64,000 nt of DNA from Drechslerella dactyloides (taxonomy: Eukaryota > Ascomycota > Orbiliomycetes > Orbiliales > Orbiliaceae): positions 4,464,001-4,528,000 of the forward strand of contig JAGTWJ010000019.1 of NCBI GenBank assembly GCA_020064725.1, written 5' to 3'. The position numbers were made by a program, and so were the translations under genes. The notes beneath the pieces are model-generated. The model had not been told where the DNA came from. It saw only the letters and a program-made list of their open reading frames with translations, and made no database searches. Shown here in pieces: positions 12,401 through 25,600 of this stretch. Position 1 is the first letter of the stretch, and each line of letters starts with the position of its first letter.

Positions 12401-14114
12401 CCGTAATTACATTACCGCAGTCACCCATGCATGCCTGGACAGACGTATGCACAGCTAAGGCACAGCAGCCTCGAGAATTCAATCTAGTTCCAAGCATGGA
12501 TATGGACATTTACCGCTTCAGGAACTGCAAGTTGAATTTCTAATCCGCCTGTCCACCAACGTTGCAACTTGCCAGGTTGAACAGCCGTCCGAACATACAC
12601 ATGTACCTTCGTGCATGGTAGCTCCATATTTCGAGAATTAAATTTACGCTGATTGTAAAAGTCCATGATTTTGGCACAAATCCATGTATCAAAAGTGGCA
12701 GTATGCTCCTCGTGAATATGACGATTCGTCAACTTGCAACTATCCCACTAATGACATTCCTACCGGCTAGCTGGCGTATGAGTGTTGGCGGCGTAATTGC
12801 CACAAATGTTGCAAACTGCACACTACAATGCAAACCCTAGCACGCCAGCACGCCAGGAATCCCTGCCTTGAAAGCAATCAGTGCGCCGCTTTTACCGCGC
12901 AGAAACCGAGGCTAATTGCGCATGCATACAGCTGTGAGAAAGTCACGGGTAGCTGCCCGTATTACTTTCATCCACAAGCTTGGTACGCTGCGCAAATGCA
13001 CGAGTCACAGCTAGCTAATCGTACCACGGCACAGCTGCACGGCACAGCACGGATTTTACAGGAATTGTTGTTTTCCATGCGTCCATAGTCAAATATACCT
13101 CGCAAGGATGGTCGTGTGCTTGGAAATCTTGCCTTGACCAACAAAGATATCGTCACGATTAGATGCAGACGTCTCCTAGATCCCTAATCAATTAGTGTTA
13201 GATGGTTCTTATAGGACCGCGATATATCGATATCTGTATGATGTATGATTAACATATATTTTAGCCTCGAGACCAACTTTGCCTGTTCGGCCACTGCAAC
13301 GATATCGATATATATAGACAAAGCTCCATGCGCTTTAGACGCAAAAATATTCGCTTCATCAACTGACGGTACGACAGGAGCAGCATGGAAGCTAGGCAAT
13401 GGATAGTCAAAAGTTTCTATGATTGATTGTGTATTCCCGATTGATTTGTCCTGGAGAATGCAGTTTCCTGCATCTTTAAATTTGCGTATCATCAACGTTG
13501 ACTTCCAGACATCGAGGCCCCGGAAGCTTCCGGAAGTAAGCTAGCAATCAGAAAGCATAACGTGAATCATATAATACCAGGCAGATATGAAGAGGTCACT
13601 CGAGCCCTTGCTACCAGCCAGCTGGTGCTATGGCTTGATCGTCTAATTGTTTACGAATCGTGTAGCACGCTTACCGTACACCACGTATATGTAGCTCCTA
13701 TTGACGCAAACTTTGTGACTCCGCCATGGTAGTTGGCAACTTGGCTGCATATCGACCTCCATGCGCACACATCTGATTAGGCAGGCGAAGTCCACATGTA
13801 AATTACATACATAGTAGCGGCTGAGATTCCGGTTAGGGTATTTCTCAGCTGGCGAGCCAGGACTGCGAATTGGAGAATGGCGGACAGTCGGCCAAGATTT
13901 CCATTCCTTTCATATCGTCTCGTAATGTCTATGCCCCACCTCAACGCGATCTGCGATGGTCCAGTGTGTATATTGCGAAACAACATTAGCACAGCTGGGG
14001 CGTTGGGAAATGACTACATCTCCATTGCCACAGCTCTCCCTCCTATCCGGATTGGATATCGCCCCTTCGCCCGAAGATCGACCATACCACCTCTGTCTTC
14101 CACTAGTCCTCCTC
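9406..14114. other. Gene-free stretch
   Basis: Possible 5' exons of the zinc-ribbon gene could lie at 9406-9840. The rest shows only short unrelated frames and scattered TTGCAACTT-like words (for example 9967-9983, 12567 and 12732). I see no RNA gene or recognisable domain. Confidence 0.5.
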
Positions 14115-14573
14115 CTACTCCTCGCCTCCTTCCGCCTTCCCAGGACTTGTACTCCTCTGCCTCCTCCCCGCCGCTGTTCCTCTGTTCCCCCTTCCACGTC
14201 CCGCACTGCCACCACTGTTATTCCCACCATTGACCGCACCAGGCGGCGGCCTTACAAATGCAAAGTCGGCAGCAACGGTCTGATCCAGCAGCTTCTTGCC
14301 ATTGATGCCATCGACGGCAGCGCGAGCCTCCTCTTTCGTCGAGTATTCGGCGAGCGCGTAACCCTTAACATAACCCGTGCGGCGGTCAAGGTTGAGATGC
14401 AGGTTCTGGACTTCGCCGTACTCGGCGAACAAGTCGTTGAGGTCTTCTTCGCTGGCTTCTTCGTGTACATTGGTGACGAGGACGATCCAGCCTTCGATTG
14501 AGCGGACGGGCACGGGCGCCCCCTTCGACGAGGCGGCGGGCGCCGCTTCCATGTCAACGTCCATGTCGGCCAT
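14115..14573 (-). CDS. Exon junction complex RNA-binding protein Y14 (RBM8A/Tsunagi)
   Basis: Intronless 152-residue protein. A short acidic N-terminus leads into a single RRM at about residues 27-108. RNP2 is WIVLVTNV, RNP1 is GYVKGYALAEY, and between them lies the Y14-specific stretch NLHLNLDRRTGY. A Gly/Arg-rich tail with RSTSP follows, as in animal Y14. In the known complex Y14 binds Mago through the RRM beta-sheet face and locks eIF4A3 on spliced mRNA, acting in mRNA quality control and localisation. Start ATG at 14573 is followed almost at once by an in-frame second ATG. Presence of Y14 fits an intron-rich genome; many yeasts have lost it. The partner Mago is not in this window. Confidence 0.95.
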   Translation of the reverse strand: MADMDVDMEAAPAASSKGAPVPVRSIEGWIVLVTNVHEEASEEDLNDLFAEYGEVQNLHLNLDRRTGYVKGYALAEYSTKEEARAAVDGINGKKLLDQTVAADFAFVRPPPGAVNGGNNSGGSAGRGRGNRGTAAGRRQRSTSPGKAEGGEE

Positions 14574-16082
14574 CTTGTTTCCCCACTGGTTTCTCTCGTT
14601 CCTGCAGGCTCCGTGTTTCGGGAGACGAGTGTCGTGGGGACGTGCGTGTGCGAAATTTCGGTGCAGACTGTTTGCCTGCGATGTGTATCGACAGAATGAA
14701 TGGACCGACGGATGAACAGACGACCGTCTCGTGACGAAGAAGCGCGTCTACGCGGTGTGATTGGCTACGCTGCAGATGTCGGAGGGACCGTGTGCATCAG
14801 GTTTCTGGGTCGCTCCTCTCGTCTGTGATTAGCTGAACGTGAACGTGTCGATCCGGGTGGCGTTTCTCGGCCGTGCGTGAATCGCGTGGACGTGTTCCTG
14901 GATTCGACGGAGATGCGACGTCGTGGCGAGAGAGCGGGGCAAGATTCTGACGGCCGGGGAGCTGAATGCGAATGATGTTTTCGTCAGGATCGATGGAGAG
15001 CTTGTTTTCGTGTCGCGGAACAAGACAAGGTAGCTCGGAGGACGTGGGGCGAGCAAGGATTTCGATGGGTGCACAAACGAGAGACAAAAGGACGCAAAGA
15101 GACGCAACACAAGGCCACGCGGTGAAATGAAACTTCCTAGTTGAGGCTTACCACACATCTTGGAGCGGTGCACGAAGACACCGCCAGCTTCATCCGGCGC
15201 CTTGCATTGCAGTGTTTGGTTGCGTCTGTCCCGGTACAAATACACTGATTGACTCTAGAGACACCGAGTAAGTGCGAGTGGCATCTTGTCTCGAGCTTGG
15301 ATGGACGGGTTATAAAGATCGCCTCGTCGACTTCCTAGACCAGCGGCTTCACATTAGCCACTTCCTTAGTAAGCACTGACATATTGCTTCAACGGGAATT
15401 GCATTAGCAAGAAGTATTGAGGGATGTTCTAGTGATATCCGCTGATTCTAGGTCTAATTGCCCGACAGTTCTATAGATACAGATCTATAAATGCACGTCG
15501 TCCGAATGCGGCGGTACATGCCCACGAGACTGCACGTATGTACAGCCACCGCGACACTACAACCCGTCTGTCATGCAGGCAGTAAACCTGATAATTTCAA
15601 AGTCCAAGACCAAGATTCACAAATTTCTCTAGCGTGCTAACGGCTCTAGCGGTCACACCTAGCTCGAGTAGAAATATAAGACATGTTGCTAATTGTTCTA
15701 GCTGTCATCGAGCTGTCAATGTATATTTGCAACGCCCACCGCAGCCTCAAATGCAGCCATCTACCGCCACCATTATCTCCGTGATATGTTACCAGAAAAC
15801 CACGATCCCCAATCGATTGAATTACAAGAAAACCCAGTTAACGATTCCAGCATAGCGTGTACCTGCTTCCCACTGCAGTTCCAATGCCGCTCTGCAACAG
15901 GTTAATCAACATGGCCCTTGCTTCTCCCTGCAGCCGTCCAGCGCTTTGTCTCGGGGCCACCTCTTCAAGACGGCAAGTCCACCCAGGACCGGCCGGCCGA
16001 CCTGCGCACCATTCCACCCCCATCTGCGATCTGCTTACCGCCCGCCATGGCTGGCTGGCTGCCGACCGGGCACGCCGCACCT

Positions 16083-16103
16083 GAGCGAGCGAGCGAGCGA
16101 GCC
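16083..16103 (+). repeat. GAGC microsatellite
   Basis: About five tandem copies of GAGC in a GC-rich stretch. No coding context. Confidence 0.8.
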
Positions 16104-16651
16104 CCTTGCGCATGGCTGGCTTCCACCGCCGGCACGTCCGTCTACGGTCCTCTCTGAGACTATAGCATCTGGCCGGACGGACGGACGCCGCCAGAATCTA
16201 AAATCTCGGTGGACGCACAAGTGTGCATGCATGCCGCATGGCGGCTGATGCGCTGGACTGGTACCTACCCACCTGCTAGCTCCCAGCATACCCATAGCTT
16301 ATTTCAACCGCAGCCGCACTATAGCATAGGTCATCCCGCGTCCAAGAATCACAAGCCGTCCAAGTCAAGACGAAGCTCCGAGACATGTATGTGCACTCCA
16401 TGCAGATACCACAATCTATCCCAAATGCTAGTGTCTTGGTCGACGTACGTATACGCACGCACGTACGTAGGAGGGAAAACATAACTAGACTCATGAATTG
16501 AGTTTGAGAAGCATTGCTTGCATTGACGTACTCGCACGTATACGTGCTTACCGACGTCTGCTATAGCCGCTTCCTTACCTCGCTTCCTTTCCTTCTGTAC
16601 TGTATGCCTGTATATGTGTATGTACGTCCGCCGTCGGGTTACCTTCCGGTA

Positions 16652-16722
16652 GCATACATGCATGCACGCATGCATATGTGTGTGCACGCACGCACACGCA
16701 CGCACGCACGAACGCACACATG
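16652..16722 (+). repeat. ATGC/GCAC simple-sequence tract
   Basis: About 70 bp of alternating purine-pyrimidine repeats: first CATGCATGCACGCATGCAT, then ACGC/CGCA units. Open frames across it are products of the repeat and not genes. Confidence 0.8.
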
Positions 16723-17364
16723 CGCCATATGTACCAAGTACGCACTCTTTCCAGTCTAAATCAAGTATTCGACACATTACTCCCTCCACTTTACATACAA
16801 GCGAGGCCCAAAATGTCGATAGGGCGGAGTTAAGAAAAGTACCCTCTGTCGTGAAGATACATACGGGCGTGCATACATGTCGGCGACGCATCAATTTGCA
16901 TTTTGCATGCGAGGACGTACGTCTGGAAGGAACTTGCTTGCTCAATAATATTACCCGCTGGAAAAGGGAGCGTAGCCTCGGGGAAGCAGACTGTCGGGAC
17001 TAGAAGACGTACATACCCGATGCATGTTGTCTGGGCACGTGCCGGCTGCATAAACGCATTCATGCATGCACGTCAGCATGTTCTATTGAAGTCAATGGAT
17101 CGATCGGGGGGTCTTGGTTATCGTGCTGCAGCGAGCTCGAGCCGGGAAACCAATAAGAATTAAACGACTGCGCGAATATTCGAATATTCGAATATGACCG
17201 AACGCTTTATGTGTCATCAAGATCATATGATACGTGTTAAATTGATTGACGAATACATAACAGCCAAAGAAAATATAAGAATAGGGTATACTTTTCAAGC
17301 ACGCATCAATAGGTAAATGACTAAATGAAACAAAAGATCGTTGGCATCGATGCATCCCTCGTGA

Positions 17365-17397
17365 CCATAACATAACATAACATGACATGACATAACG
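17365..17397 (+). repeat. CATAA pentanucleotide repeat
   Basis: Tandem CATAA units with CATGA variants, about six copies. Non-coding. Confidence 0.8.
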
Positions 17398-18405
17398 TAT
17401 CATCATCACAAAGCGCCCTCGGAGCTCCCTGTACCTGCCTGCCTGCTTTCGAACCAAAATCGGAACCCTACAATTATCGAAAAGGAAATCGAAGGAAAGA
17501 AAGAAAAATGGGTTAGTAATCCTACTAAGTTACAAAGAATCGAATTGGTCTTCCATAGTCCGGGTCAGAGATAAAGAGTAAGAAAGGGGCTGTATACGAT
17601 CGAAGATCCGCCAAAAAGTCGTTTCAAGGAATCCCAGTTGGGAGGTAAGAAGATGTAAAAAAAAAAACGGGATAATAGAACGTGCGTTCCTATCCCGGGA
17701 AAATAGAAATTAAATAAAGGAGAAACTAAAGGAAATATCCCTTCCTAGCTAGCCATGAAATGCCCATCATCATCCCTGATACCCTAACTGACTACTCAAA
17801 CAAGAAAGAATTATATCAAAAAGACAACAAGGAGACACAGCCGCAAGACCCATAACGTACCCGTGCGTGAAGCAAAGAACAAGAAACCACAAAAGATACA
17901 GAAGACGCGAAACAAATATCCTGGCCGAAGTGAGATGAACAACGAGAAGATAAAGCCCTAAATGCCAATGCGCCCATTGCATCGAAAGAGTACTCGAAAG
18001 AGAGGTTAAACAACCGAGGCGTCGGAGAGAAAGTTCAGAGATACGAAAGCATGGTGTGTGTTCTGGAATAGATAAATCCGCTAATGGTGATCACGTGCTG
18101 TAACATGAAAGAGAGCAAGCGTTGAACGCCTTAGATCGCTCAACCGATGAGTGTGTGTAAATGATAGGGAGGAATAAGACGCATCGCGAGCCTAGGCGGC
18201 GAGACATTGTTATATGCACGTGCGGTAGTGTATCGCTCTGAAGAGATGTTATGTGTGTATGGCGAGAGACATGGTAACGCGGCGATGTGAGTGTATCGAC
18301 GTTGACGGACGCAGGCGCTGAAAGATGGTGATAGTTGAAGGTATTCGTGAAAATGTCATATCGTGAGTGTTGAGAAAAAACTTTTTATAGCAGTCGTCAG
18401 GGCCC

Positions 18406-18429
18406 TTCTTCTTCTTCTTCTTCTTCTTC
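18406..18429 (+). repeat. TTC microsatellite, eight copies
   Basis: Perfect (TTC)8. It lies about 115 bp beyond the stop of the Myb gene on the minus strand, so it would appear as (GAA)8 in its 3' untranslated region if transcribed that far. Confidence 0.85.
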
Positions 18430-18543
18430 AAAGGAATTGAAAAGAGGGGTCGTCGTCGTCGTCACAAGCCGCAGGCTGGCGGACTGGCTGATTTAGCGAT
18501 CAAAGAACAGTGTTGGAAACATCATTTCGAGATGGGAGGTCGC

Positions 18544-19636
18544 TTAGAGCTTTCCGGCAAAATGTTCCTTTGCGTAAGCTTCGCAAGCCTGATAGAAGTG
18601 TCGGCCGTTAGCATCGGACTAAACCGTTTTCTGATGTGATAGTGATATCTCTGCGCATGAGCTGATAGAGCCCCGCATTTTATACATACCTTGGCGGGTT
18701 TACCCAGTTTCTGTCCAATGAACTTCCACTTATTGGCATCGTATTCTTTGATCGCCGCTAACAGCAGTGCGCTCTAGAGGGACAATGTTAGCCGTTTCGG
18801 ACAAAAGTTGGACAGTGCAGCTCATCTAGAATCTTCCCGTGTCGTACCTCTTCCTCGCCAAATTCGGCCCAATGCATGTCCTGTACATTCCAACGGTCTA
18901 ATATTAGCATCATCACGTCGCTATAGTGTGGAATTTGCGATGATTTTGGCCTTGTTCCCACCTTGTACCAATGCTTCTTGACGCTTCCTTCTGTCCTAGA
19001 GGGGAACGACTTGGCAATCTCGCTCCACGTTGCACCAGCATCTCGCATTTGCTTCAGCCGCTGCTCCTCCTCCTGCGTCCATGCAGTGTTTGTTCTCGAC
19101 CGTTTCGGAGGCGAGGCCGAAGGTCCAGCTTCAGCAGTGCCTCCGCTAGCGTTCGCTGCCGCCTTGGAAGACCCCGATGTCCGTTGTCGTTTCTTCGGAT
19201 TGGGTTGTGTTGGAGTCTTCGGAGCTGGTGCTTGTGGCGCCTGAGGAGCCGTGGGCGCGGAATTCTGTGTTTGAGATGACGCCGGGCCGGCCGGATGCGG
19301 CTGCAGGGTGTGCGGTGTTTGGTGTGGAGGGGGATGCGGCATTGGTTGTAGCGGCGGGTGCTGATGATGCTGCGGCGGCCCGACGCCGAGCGACGGGTGT
19401 TCGGGTACGTGCCTAAGCCCCGATCCGTAGGGCATCTGTGACGGATCTATTGTGCCATGATGCAGATCCGAGTCGCTCGTCGGGTACCCATCCCCGGTAC
19501 TGTAGTGCTTCTGGTCCGTGAAGTCTCCTGGAAAGAAGGACGAGGGCTCTTCAGGCGGGGCTTTGATGGTCCGGGGTTGCTTAGGCATTGTATCAGTTGA
19601 GTACGGCCAGGTCTGTCTATTCCAGTCAGCACACAT
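18544..19636 (-). CDS. Two-repeat Myb/SANT DNA-binding protein
   Basis: Probable nuclear DNA-binding protein. Minus-strand exons: 19636-18962, 18880-18848 (only 33 bp), 18773-18690 and 18588-18544; all junctions are GT...AG and the total is 278 residues. Residues 1-145 are low-complexity (Pro, His, Gln), followed by basic stretches PKKRQR and PPKRSR that look like nuclear localisation signals. The first Myb repeat is at about 184-225 (WTQEEEQRLKQ ... WSEIAKSF ... VKKHWYK). The second, at about 226-278, is split over three small exons (ALLLAAIKEYD, KWKFIGQKLGKPAKACE, YAKEHF). This tandem-SANT layout at the extreme C-terminus occurs in uncharacterised Myb-like proteins of Pezizomycotina; targets are unknown. 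The start at 19636 is the first ATG in the frame; another at 19588 would give a shorter form. Confidence 0.8.
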
Positions 19637-22600
19637 CTTGCGAGGTTGGTCCGGCGCGACCCTGACTGCCTCCCGGAAGCTAAAAGGAAAAAGAAGTGGT
19701 ATCTTGGTTAAGAGACGGATTCAAAGCCGATCCTGCGCAGGCTGAGAATTGCAACAACGTCAAGTAAGGAAGGACGAAAAAAAAAAAAGAAATGACAAAG
19801 AAGGGAAAAAAAGAAAAGGAAGGAACAAAAAATTACAACGAAGCGAACAGGAAAAATGTGGTCTCTCGAGTGATTATGATGATGATGACTATGATGCGCC
19901 TGTTCTTCGCAGAAGTAGCTTGATGCCTCGCTCAAGCAGCTGGAGGTCCTATATCGTCGAGCCGGAGAAACGGGCTGATGTCAGGTCAATCGGATGGCAC
20001 GATCCTGCGATACCCCATATTCCGCAAGAAGGGAAGAATGATGAACTTGAGAAGGATGGAGTCGACGGCCTGGCGAAACGCGCGGCAGGTCGGGACTGTT
20101 GGACCGGTGGGAGCGATGATGGTGATTAAAGCTACGGCGATGATGATGCTGATGGAAAGTATGCAGTATCGGTCGTCCCTCCGTCCGGTGGCAGTCCGTA
20201 ACTTGGATTACAGAGGCGGGTCTCCGGCTGATAAGATCGAGATGATGGCAAGACCGAGATGTTTGTTGTCGCCCAACTCGTTACTTTTGGGTCGATCGAT
20301 CAGCTAGCTTCGGACGCTTCCTTCGTCCTGTTTCCTTCCGTGCCACAGCCTGCAGGTTTTGGATCTTTTGCCTTCGGAGAAGCAGAGGCAGAGTGGTATT
20401 TTGGTGCCGGAAAATTTTTCTAGTTCGGAGAGATGGGAAAGACGCGCCACCGGGTCTGTTATGACTTGCGGCAGGCGGGACGTGGATGTCGTGGAGGTGC
20501 TGCCAGTAGCGTCGCTGGGTCGTGTGGTGCGGATGGTGTGTGTGGAACCGCTGGCTTCTGGCGGGCCTTGGGGCTGACCGAGCTCCAAGCAGGCAAGCAA
20601 GCAGACAGGCAGCAGGCAGACTGTAAACAAACGGCTACACCGAGGAGGAGGGCGACGACGGCGACGAGACGAGCGTCCGATGTCTTCTATCGATTTCGCG
20701 GGATCCTCTCGACGGGCTGGCTGGGACCCGAGGACAGCAGGGGCGGGGCAGATCTGAGCTGGAAGGTGGGAGGAGAGGAAGGACGACAGGCAGGAGCAGC
20801 GCTGAGGCTCGCACTCCGACCAGGACGGGGACTCGGACGTGGACTGGGACTGGGACCTGAGGGGTCACCGTCGCCGTTATCCAACGTTACAGCTCCAATC
20901 CAACCAATGCGATCAATCAATAGACCAGCCTGCCTGTGTCCGCGGCCAGGAAGGAAGCGCAGCAGGGCAGAGGGCAGCTAGCGAACAGACGGGAGACACG
21001 GGCACAGGCCGGGGTGCAGGGCCAGAGCGACAGAGACCAAAAAGATGAAACAGCGGGTGACAGAGGGCAGCAGGAGCTGACAAAGGAACCTGATCGGATC
21101 AGATCGAAACTCCAGATAATGTTATCCGGGTCGCAGCCTCGCACAGCACGGATAACTCGATGCCGCGATGCGATATCTGAGCGGCCAGGCTCAGGGTTGA
21201 CTCGAGCGAGGGCGATAACAATGATGACGCCTGCTACCAAGAAAGGGCAAGCCGCAAGATGCACGCCCCGCAGCAGTGGAATCAACAAGCAAAGCCGCGG
21301 TACAGTAATAGCAACAGCGGATAATGAATCGTGTATCGTAGTGTAGTGGTGGCAGCAGCAGCAGCAGTAGTAGCAGCAGTGGTAGTAATAAGTGGCAGTG
21401 GCAGTGGCGGTAGTCGTCCCAAAGCGGGCGTCTCAAGCAAATAGCAAATTGAAATAGCCGTCGCAGCAGCAGAATACAGCAGGCAAGCAAAACAAACAAC
21501 AGTCGACGGACGTGTGGCCGCAGGCGATACTGCGCTCCGTCTGCGGATTCGCAGCGTCGGCGCAGGTAACTCGACCGAGCAAACCACCTGGGTGAGGTGG
21601 GATTGGGTCGATTATACGCGGGAGGTGGTGACAAATGCTATGTTACTTTGTCTGCCCGCCCGTAACGAAAACGGCTGCTTGTCGGATACGGCACTGGGCT
21701 CGCTAGCAGCAAAGTGGCGGTTGTTCGGAGAGTAAAGAGAGCTTGCAGTGCGCACCCGGTTCGAAACGGGGATATAAAAGGCTGAACCGCGAACGCGAAT
21801 CCGTGGGAATGGCAAAAACGTGCGACCAACCAGCAGTTAAAATCGATCGAAACGAGCGTGAGCGTACGGTTCGGCGGGCAATGCGTACGTCTCGGCGAGT
21901 AGATCGCGAGAGCAGAGCGGTATATGATATACAAGTATGAGTGTATATTTGGGATGACACAAGCAAAAAAAATAAAAAATGAAAAACGGTCAAAGCAATA
22001 GCAGCTTCTTTATGTAGGCTCGTGTCCAACCGGCTGCTGCCTGCGGTCTCTGCCTGATCCCTGTGCTCTGATTCGGTCAGATAAGATAGGCTCGCAATTT
22101 CGAACTCTCGGTCGAAATTTCGATGCTGAATTTTTGCCCTTCTCTTTTGCTCCACTGCGAAATGACGAATTTCGCAGACTGAAGCCGTGAGGGCAGGATC
22201 GTTGACAGCGACTGGGCAGGCCGACGTCGGGACTGTTAATTCAAGTGCTGGAGTCCTGAGCGAGGCCTCGGCCAAATCTTATTGGAGGCCCTATAGGAAG
22301 TCGCGGCGGCCGTTTTAATATATTGGAAAGGGTGCCAGGACACAACGGCGCACACGTGCAATAAGACAACCACTATTGCCAACTAAAATGAAAATCGAAA
22401 TATAAAATGCGTTTAAACGATAGTGGTTTCGTTAAAGCCAAAGAGATTAATCGTTAAAAATCGGTTGGCTGGATTATTGGATAAGATAGCAGCAGCAGCG
22501 ATCGAGGGGGGGGAACAAGAGAGAAAGGGTACCCACAGAGTGCGACGAGACCAGAGAGAGTAAGAGGGAGAAAGGCAGAGGTAACTTGGCCAGCATGCGG

Positions 22601-25600
22601 GCGCTGGAAAGGAACCCGGCCAATAAGTACCTCTTCGCCCAGGAGACTGTTGCATGGGCTGGGGCCCGCGCTGGCTTTGGGGATAGCGTCGGTCACAGCC
22701 CCTCTTTGCCGAAGACTTATTTTATTTTTCCACTCTTTTCCCTTATTATTTTTTTTGTTATAAAAAGCTGGGCAGAACCCGGGTCTATCTGGCGGGCTGT
22801 CTGTCTGCTGCTGTCTGGGCTGTCCTGTCTGACTGTCTGTGTGCGGGTGTGGGTGGATGTGTGGGTAGGTGCGCAGAGTGTCCACCGCACGACGCACAAG
22901 CAATAATTGCTGGGATCTTTTTCGCTCTCTCGATGGCTTGCTTTCTTTTGGGAATATATTGAATTTGGCTTCCCTCGATCGCAGGGCCTGGGCCTAAAAG
23001 AGAGAAAGGTGTGGGAGTCTCCAGCTGACGGGTCCCTTTGTCCAGTTCAAATAAAACTTGAACCTGTTGCACATGCAATGTACCATGTATGTAACTCTGC
23101 TTTGCTCTGGGACCCAGGTGTTTCTTCGACGGCGGCGTCCGTTTGCCTTTGCTTTTTCTTGGGGTTTCCTGTCTTCTTTTTCTCACTTTTCTTTCTTCTT
23201 TCTCGAGTCAAAGAGAAGGGAAAATAGACCGAGTGAAAAAGAAAGAAACGAAAGAAAGCGAGATCGCATGCTTGCTTGTTTCCCTTTCCCTGCCTGTGAA
23301 AAGGTGCAAGCCACAAACGGGAAGTCCTCGCTCGATGGCAAAACATGTCTGGGCCGCAGCAACATGAGGCTGCGACAAGAAGTGGATTCGCAGAAAAGTC
23401 AAGCAAGGAAACGGAACAAAAGCGCTGGGGGAAAAAACAAAAAACGAGCAAAAGGAGAGTGGCGGAACATGCGGCTTGTGGTGCCGAGCTACCACCGCGG
23501 GCTTCCCCTCGTGTGGAGCGCAGACCGACCTGCCAGACGATCCACGGCCAAGGAGAGCAGAGCAAGAAACCCCGTCGCAGCATGACATGACGACGATGCC
23601 CTCTGCGGCCGGGTTATGTACGCTGTCTGCGCACCGGACGGCCTATGACGATGCCTTGCTTGCTTGATTTTCCATCCTGCTACTTGCTTGCCGAGCGCGA
23701 ACAGACAGAGAGACGAAAAAGAGACAGAGACAGAGAGCATTGATGCTCTAGCGAGCCGTTGGGAATATCATGCAGGGAATTAAGGGAGGCAGAAGCAAAA
23801 AATAGCAGTGGTTGTCTGGATCGCAAACGGGAAGTTCACCAACATGGTAAAAGATCGAACCGAAGAACGCCCGCCGGACGGGCTCCTGACCACTTCAATC
23901 GGAAAAAAGAGAGAAGTCACACTTACAGCTCGAAGTTCGAAAGTGGGTGTAGACAACGGCGGCGGACGAGCGCTGCAGTTGTAGCTGGTACTCGTACCCG
24001 TCAGTCGGACGGCGGTGCGGCGATCAAGCTAAGCGTGAATCGCGGGTGGAGTCTGCGACTCCGACTCGTAAAAAGGACTATCAGCCGGGCGACGGAAAAA
24101 CTCGAACGAGTATGGATGTATACCAACCAACCAACAAGGTATCGGTCGAGTCGACAGACCGACAGAAAGAGTCGACAGACACAAGTAGTATAACTACCAA
24201 CTGCTGCTCCTGCTGCTCGATGACCTGCTTTTTAATTTCGGTTCCGCGAAAGCTAGCACGATAAGGTTTAGGATCAAGCGAGAAGGGAGGCTGGTGGGTA
24301 CTGGCAGTGTTCTTTTTGTATCGGTATCTTCTGTCTCGTCTTTTGTCGCCTACTTCCTTGGGATACGTAGACGAGGTGATGTAAGTTCAGCAGGTATAGA
24401 CTAGCCGGGCTCTCCGCCTGCCTTGCAATCAATCTGGATCGTAATAAGATTTCGAGATGTGATGTGACGCTGCACGGCACTAGCCCTGTATCCGTTCAAG
24501 CCGCGTTTGGAGCTTCTGGAAGAACCTTGCAAGAGCACAGGGAAAAAAATAGGGAAAAAAATAGAAAAACGCGGGAAAATAGAACAAGAGAATAAGAAAA
24601 ACAGGCGTAGCGAATAGCAGCTGGTGCTAGCCGAATGCAAGGAAGCTTCAGTCCGACAAAAGAGCTATCGTGATTGTCGTCCAAGTTGCAAGCCGGTTCT
24701 GAAGCAGCGGCGGGGCAAGCGAAGAGGAAAGTGGAGCGAGCAATCACCAGCGGGCGACTAGTAGCTGGAGCAGCAGCAGCAGACAGTCGTCAATCATCGC
24801 CAGACCGAGAGAGAGATCTTGAAAGCTGGAACAGAGCCTGCTGTAAACGGCATGTACGTAGGGTTCTCTCGTGTGAATCTTGATTCGCAAGCTGCAATTG
24901 ACTGGCGGGGCGGGCGTCCTGCTGGCCTGGCCTGGCCGTCTGCCTGCCTGCTTTGAGGCACGTGAAGGAGCAGCAGCAGGTAAGCGCTGACTAGTGACGT
25001 CTTCTATGCGTTCCTTGGATCCGGGTCCGACCTGTCCGTTATGCTGATGTCGAAACCGGCGGGCGGATGGCTGGGAGGCGTGAGCATGAACAGCTTGATT
25101 AGCAGTCGAGGCGAGTCAAGCTGGCGGGCGATGTTCACGGTGGGCTGCGGTGGGTGGAGGTCGCGATGTACCCCTCGCGCACTGCCAGACGGAGATTTAC
25201 ATTCGCTCTCCTCAACGCACACGCACGCACAACCGCATAGCATACCACATTCCTCGAGTCCCATCGCACACTCCGCGCGGAGGGCGCCGACAGTCAGCGT
25301 CCGGTATTTTCAGTCCTTCGGTAGGCCCCTCCTGCCCAATTATCGCGCTGCGCTCCTTCAATCGCTCACTAACTCACTCACTCAGTCACTCGCCCGCTGA
25401 TGACAGCGACGCCATGGACGATATGTATGCACGCAAAAAGCGGGGCTGAAGTTTGCACTACCGCTCGCTCGCTAGCTCTGTTACTCGAATCCCGATCATC
25501 CCAACCATACTCCTCTGAGCATCTGGCTTGATTGATCTCGGCCGTGGCCAGCCAGCCATGCAATGGTGGCGTTTTTCCTGGCCTGCCGGGGCGAGCGAGT

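Larger units (their letters stand above)
14574..18543. other. Gene-free stretch between Y14 and the Myb gene
   Basis: The left part is the promoter side of Y14. The rest carries several microsatellites (GAGC near 16083, ATGC/GCAC near 16652, CATAA near 17365, TTC near 18406) and many short frames of repeat-derived composition. The segment next to 18543 is probably the 3' untranslated region of the Myb gene. No gene recognised. Confidence 0.5.

Noticed and set aside
21191..21634. Leucine-rich frame that could suggest a membrane protein
   Set aside because: It is produced by the CAG/TAG repeat tract at 21351-21410 and is not a gene.
21750..21775. B-box-like GGTTCGAAAC
   Set aside because: The flanking bases do not form a 5-bp T stem and no A box precedes it.
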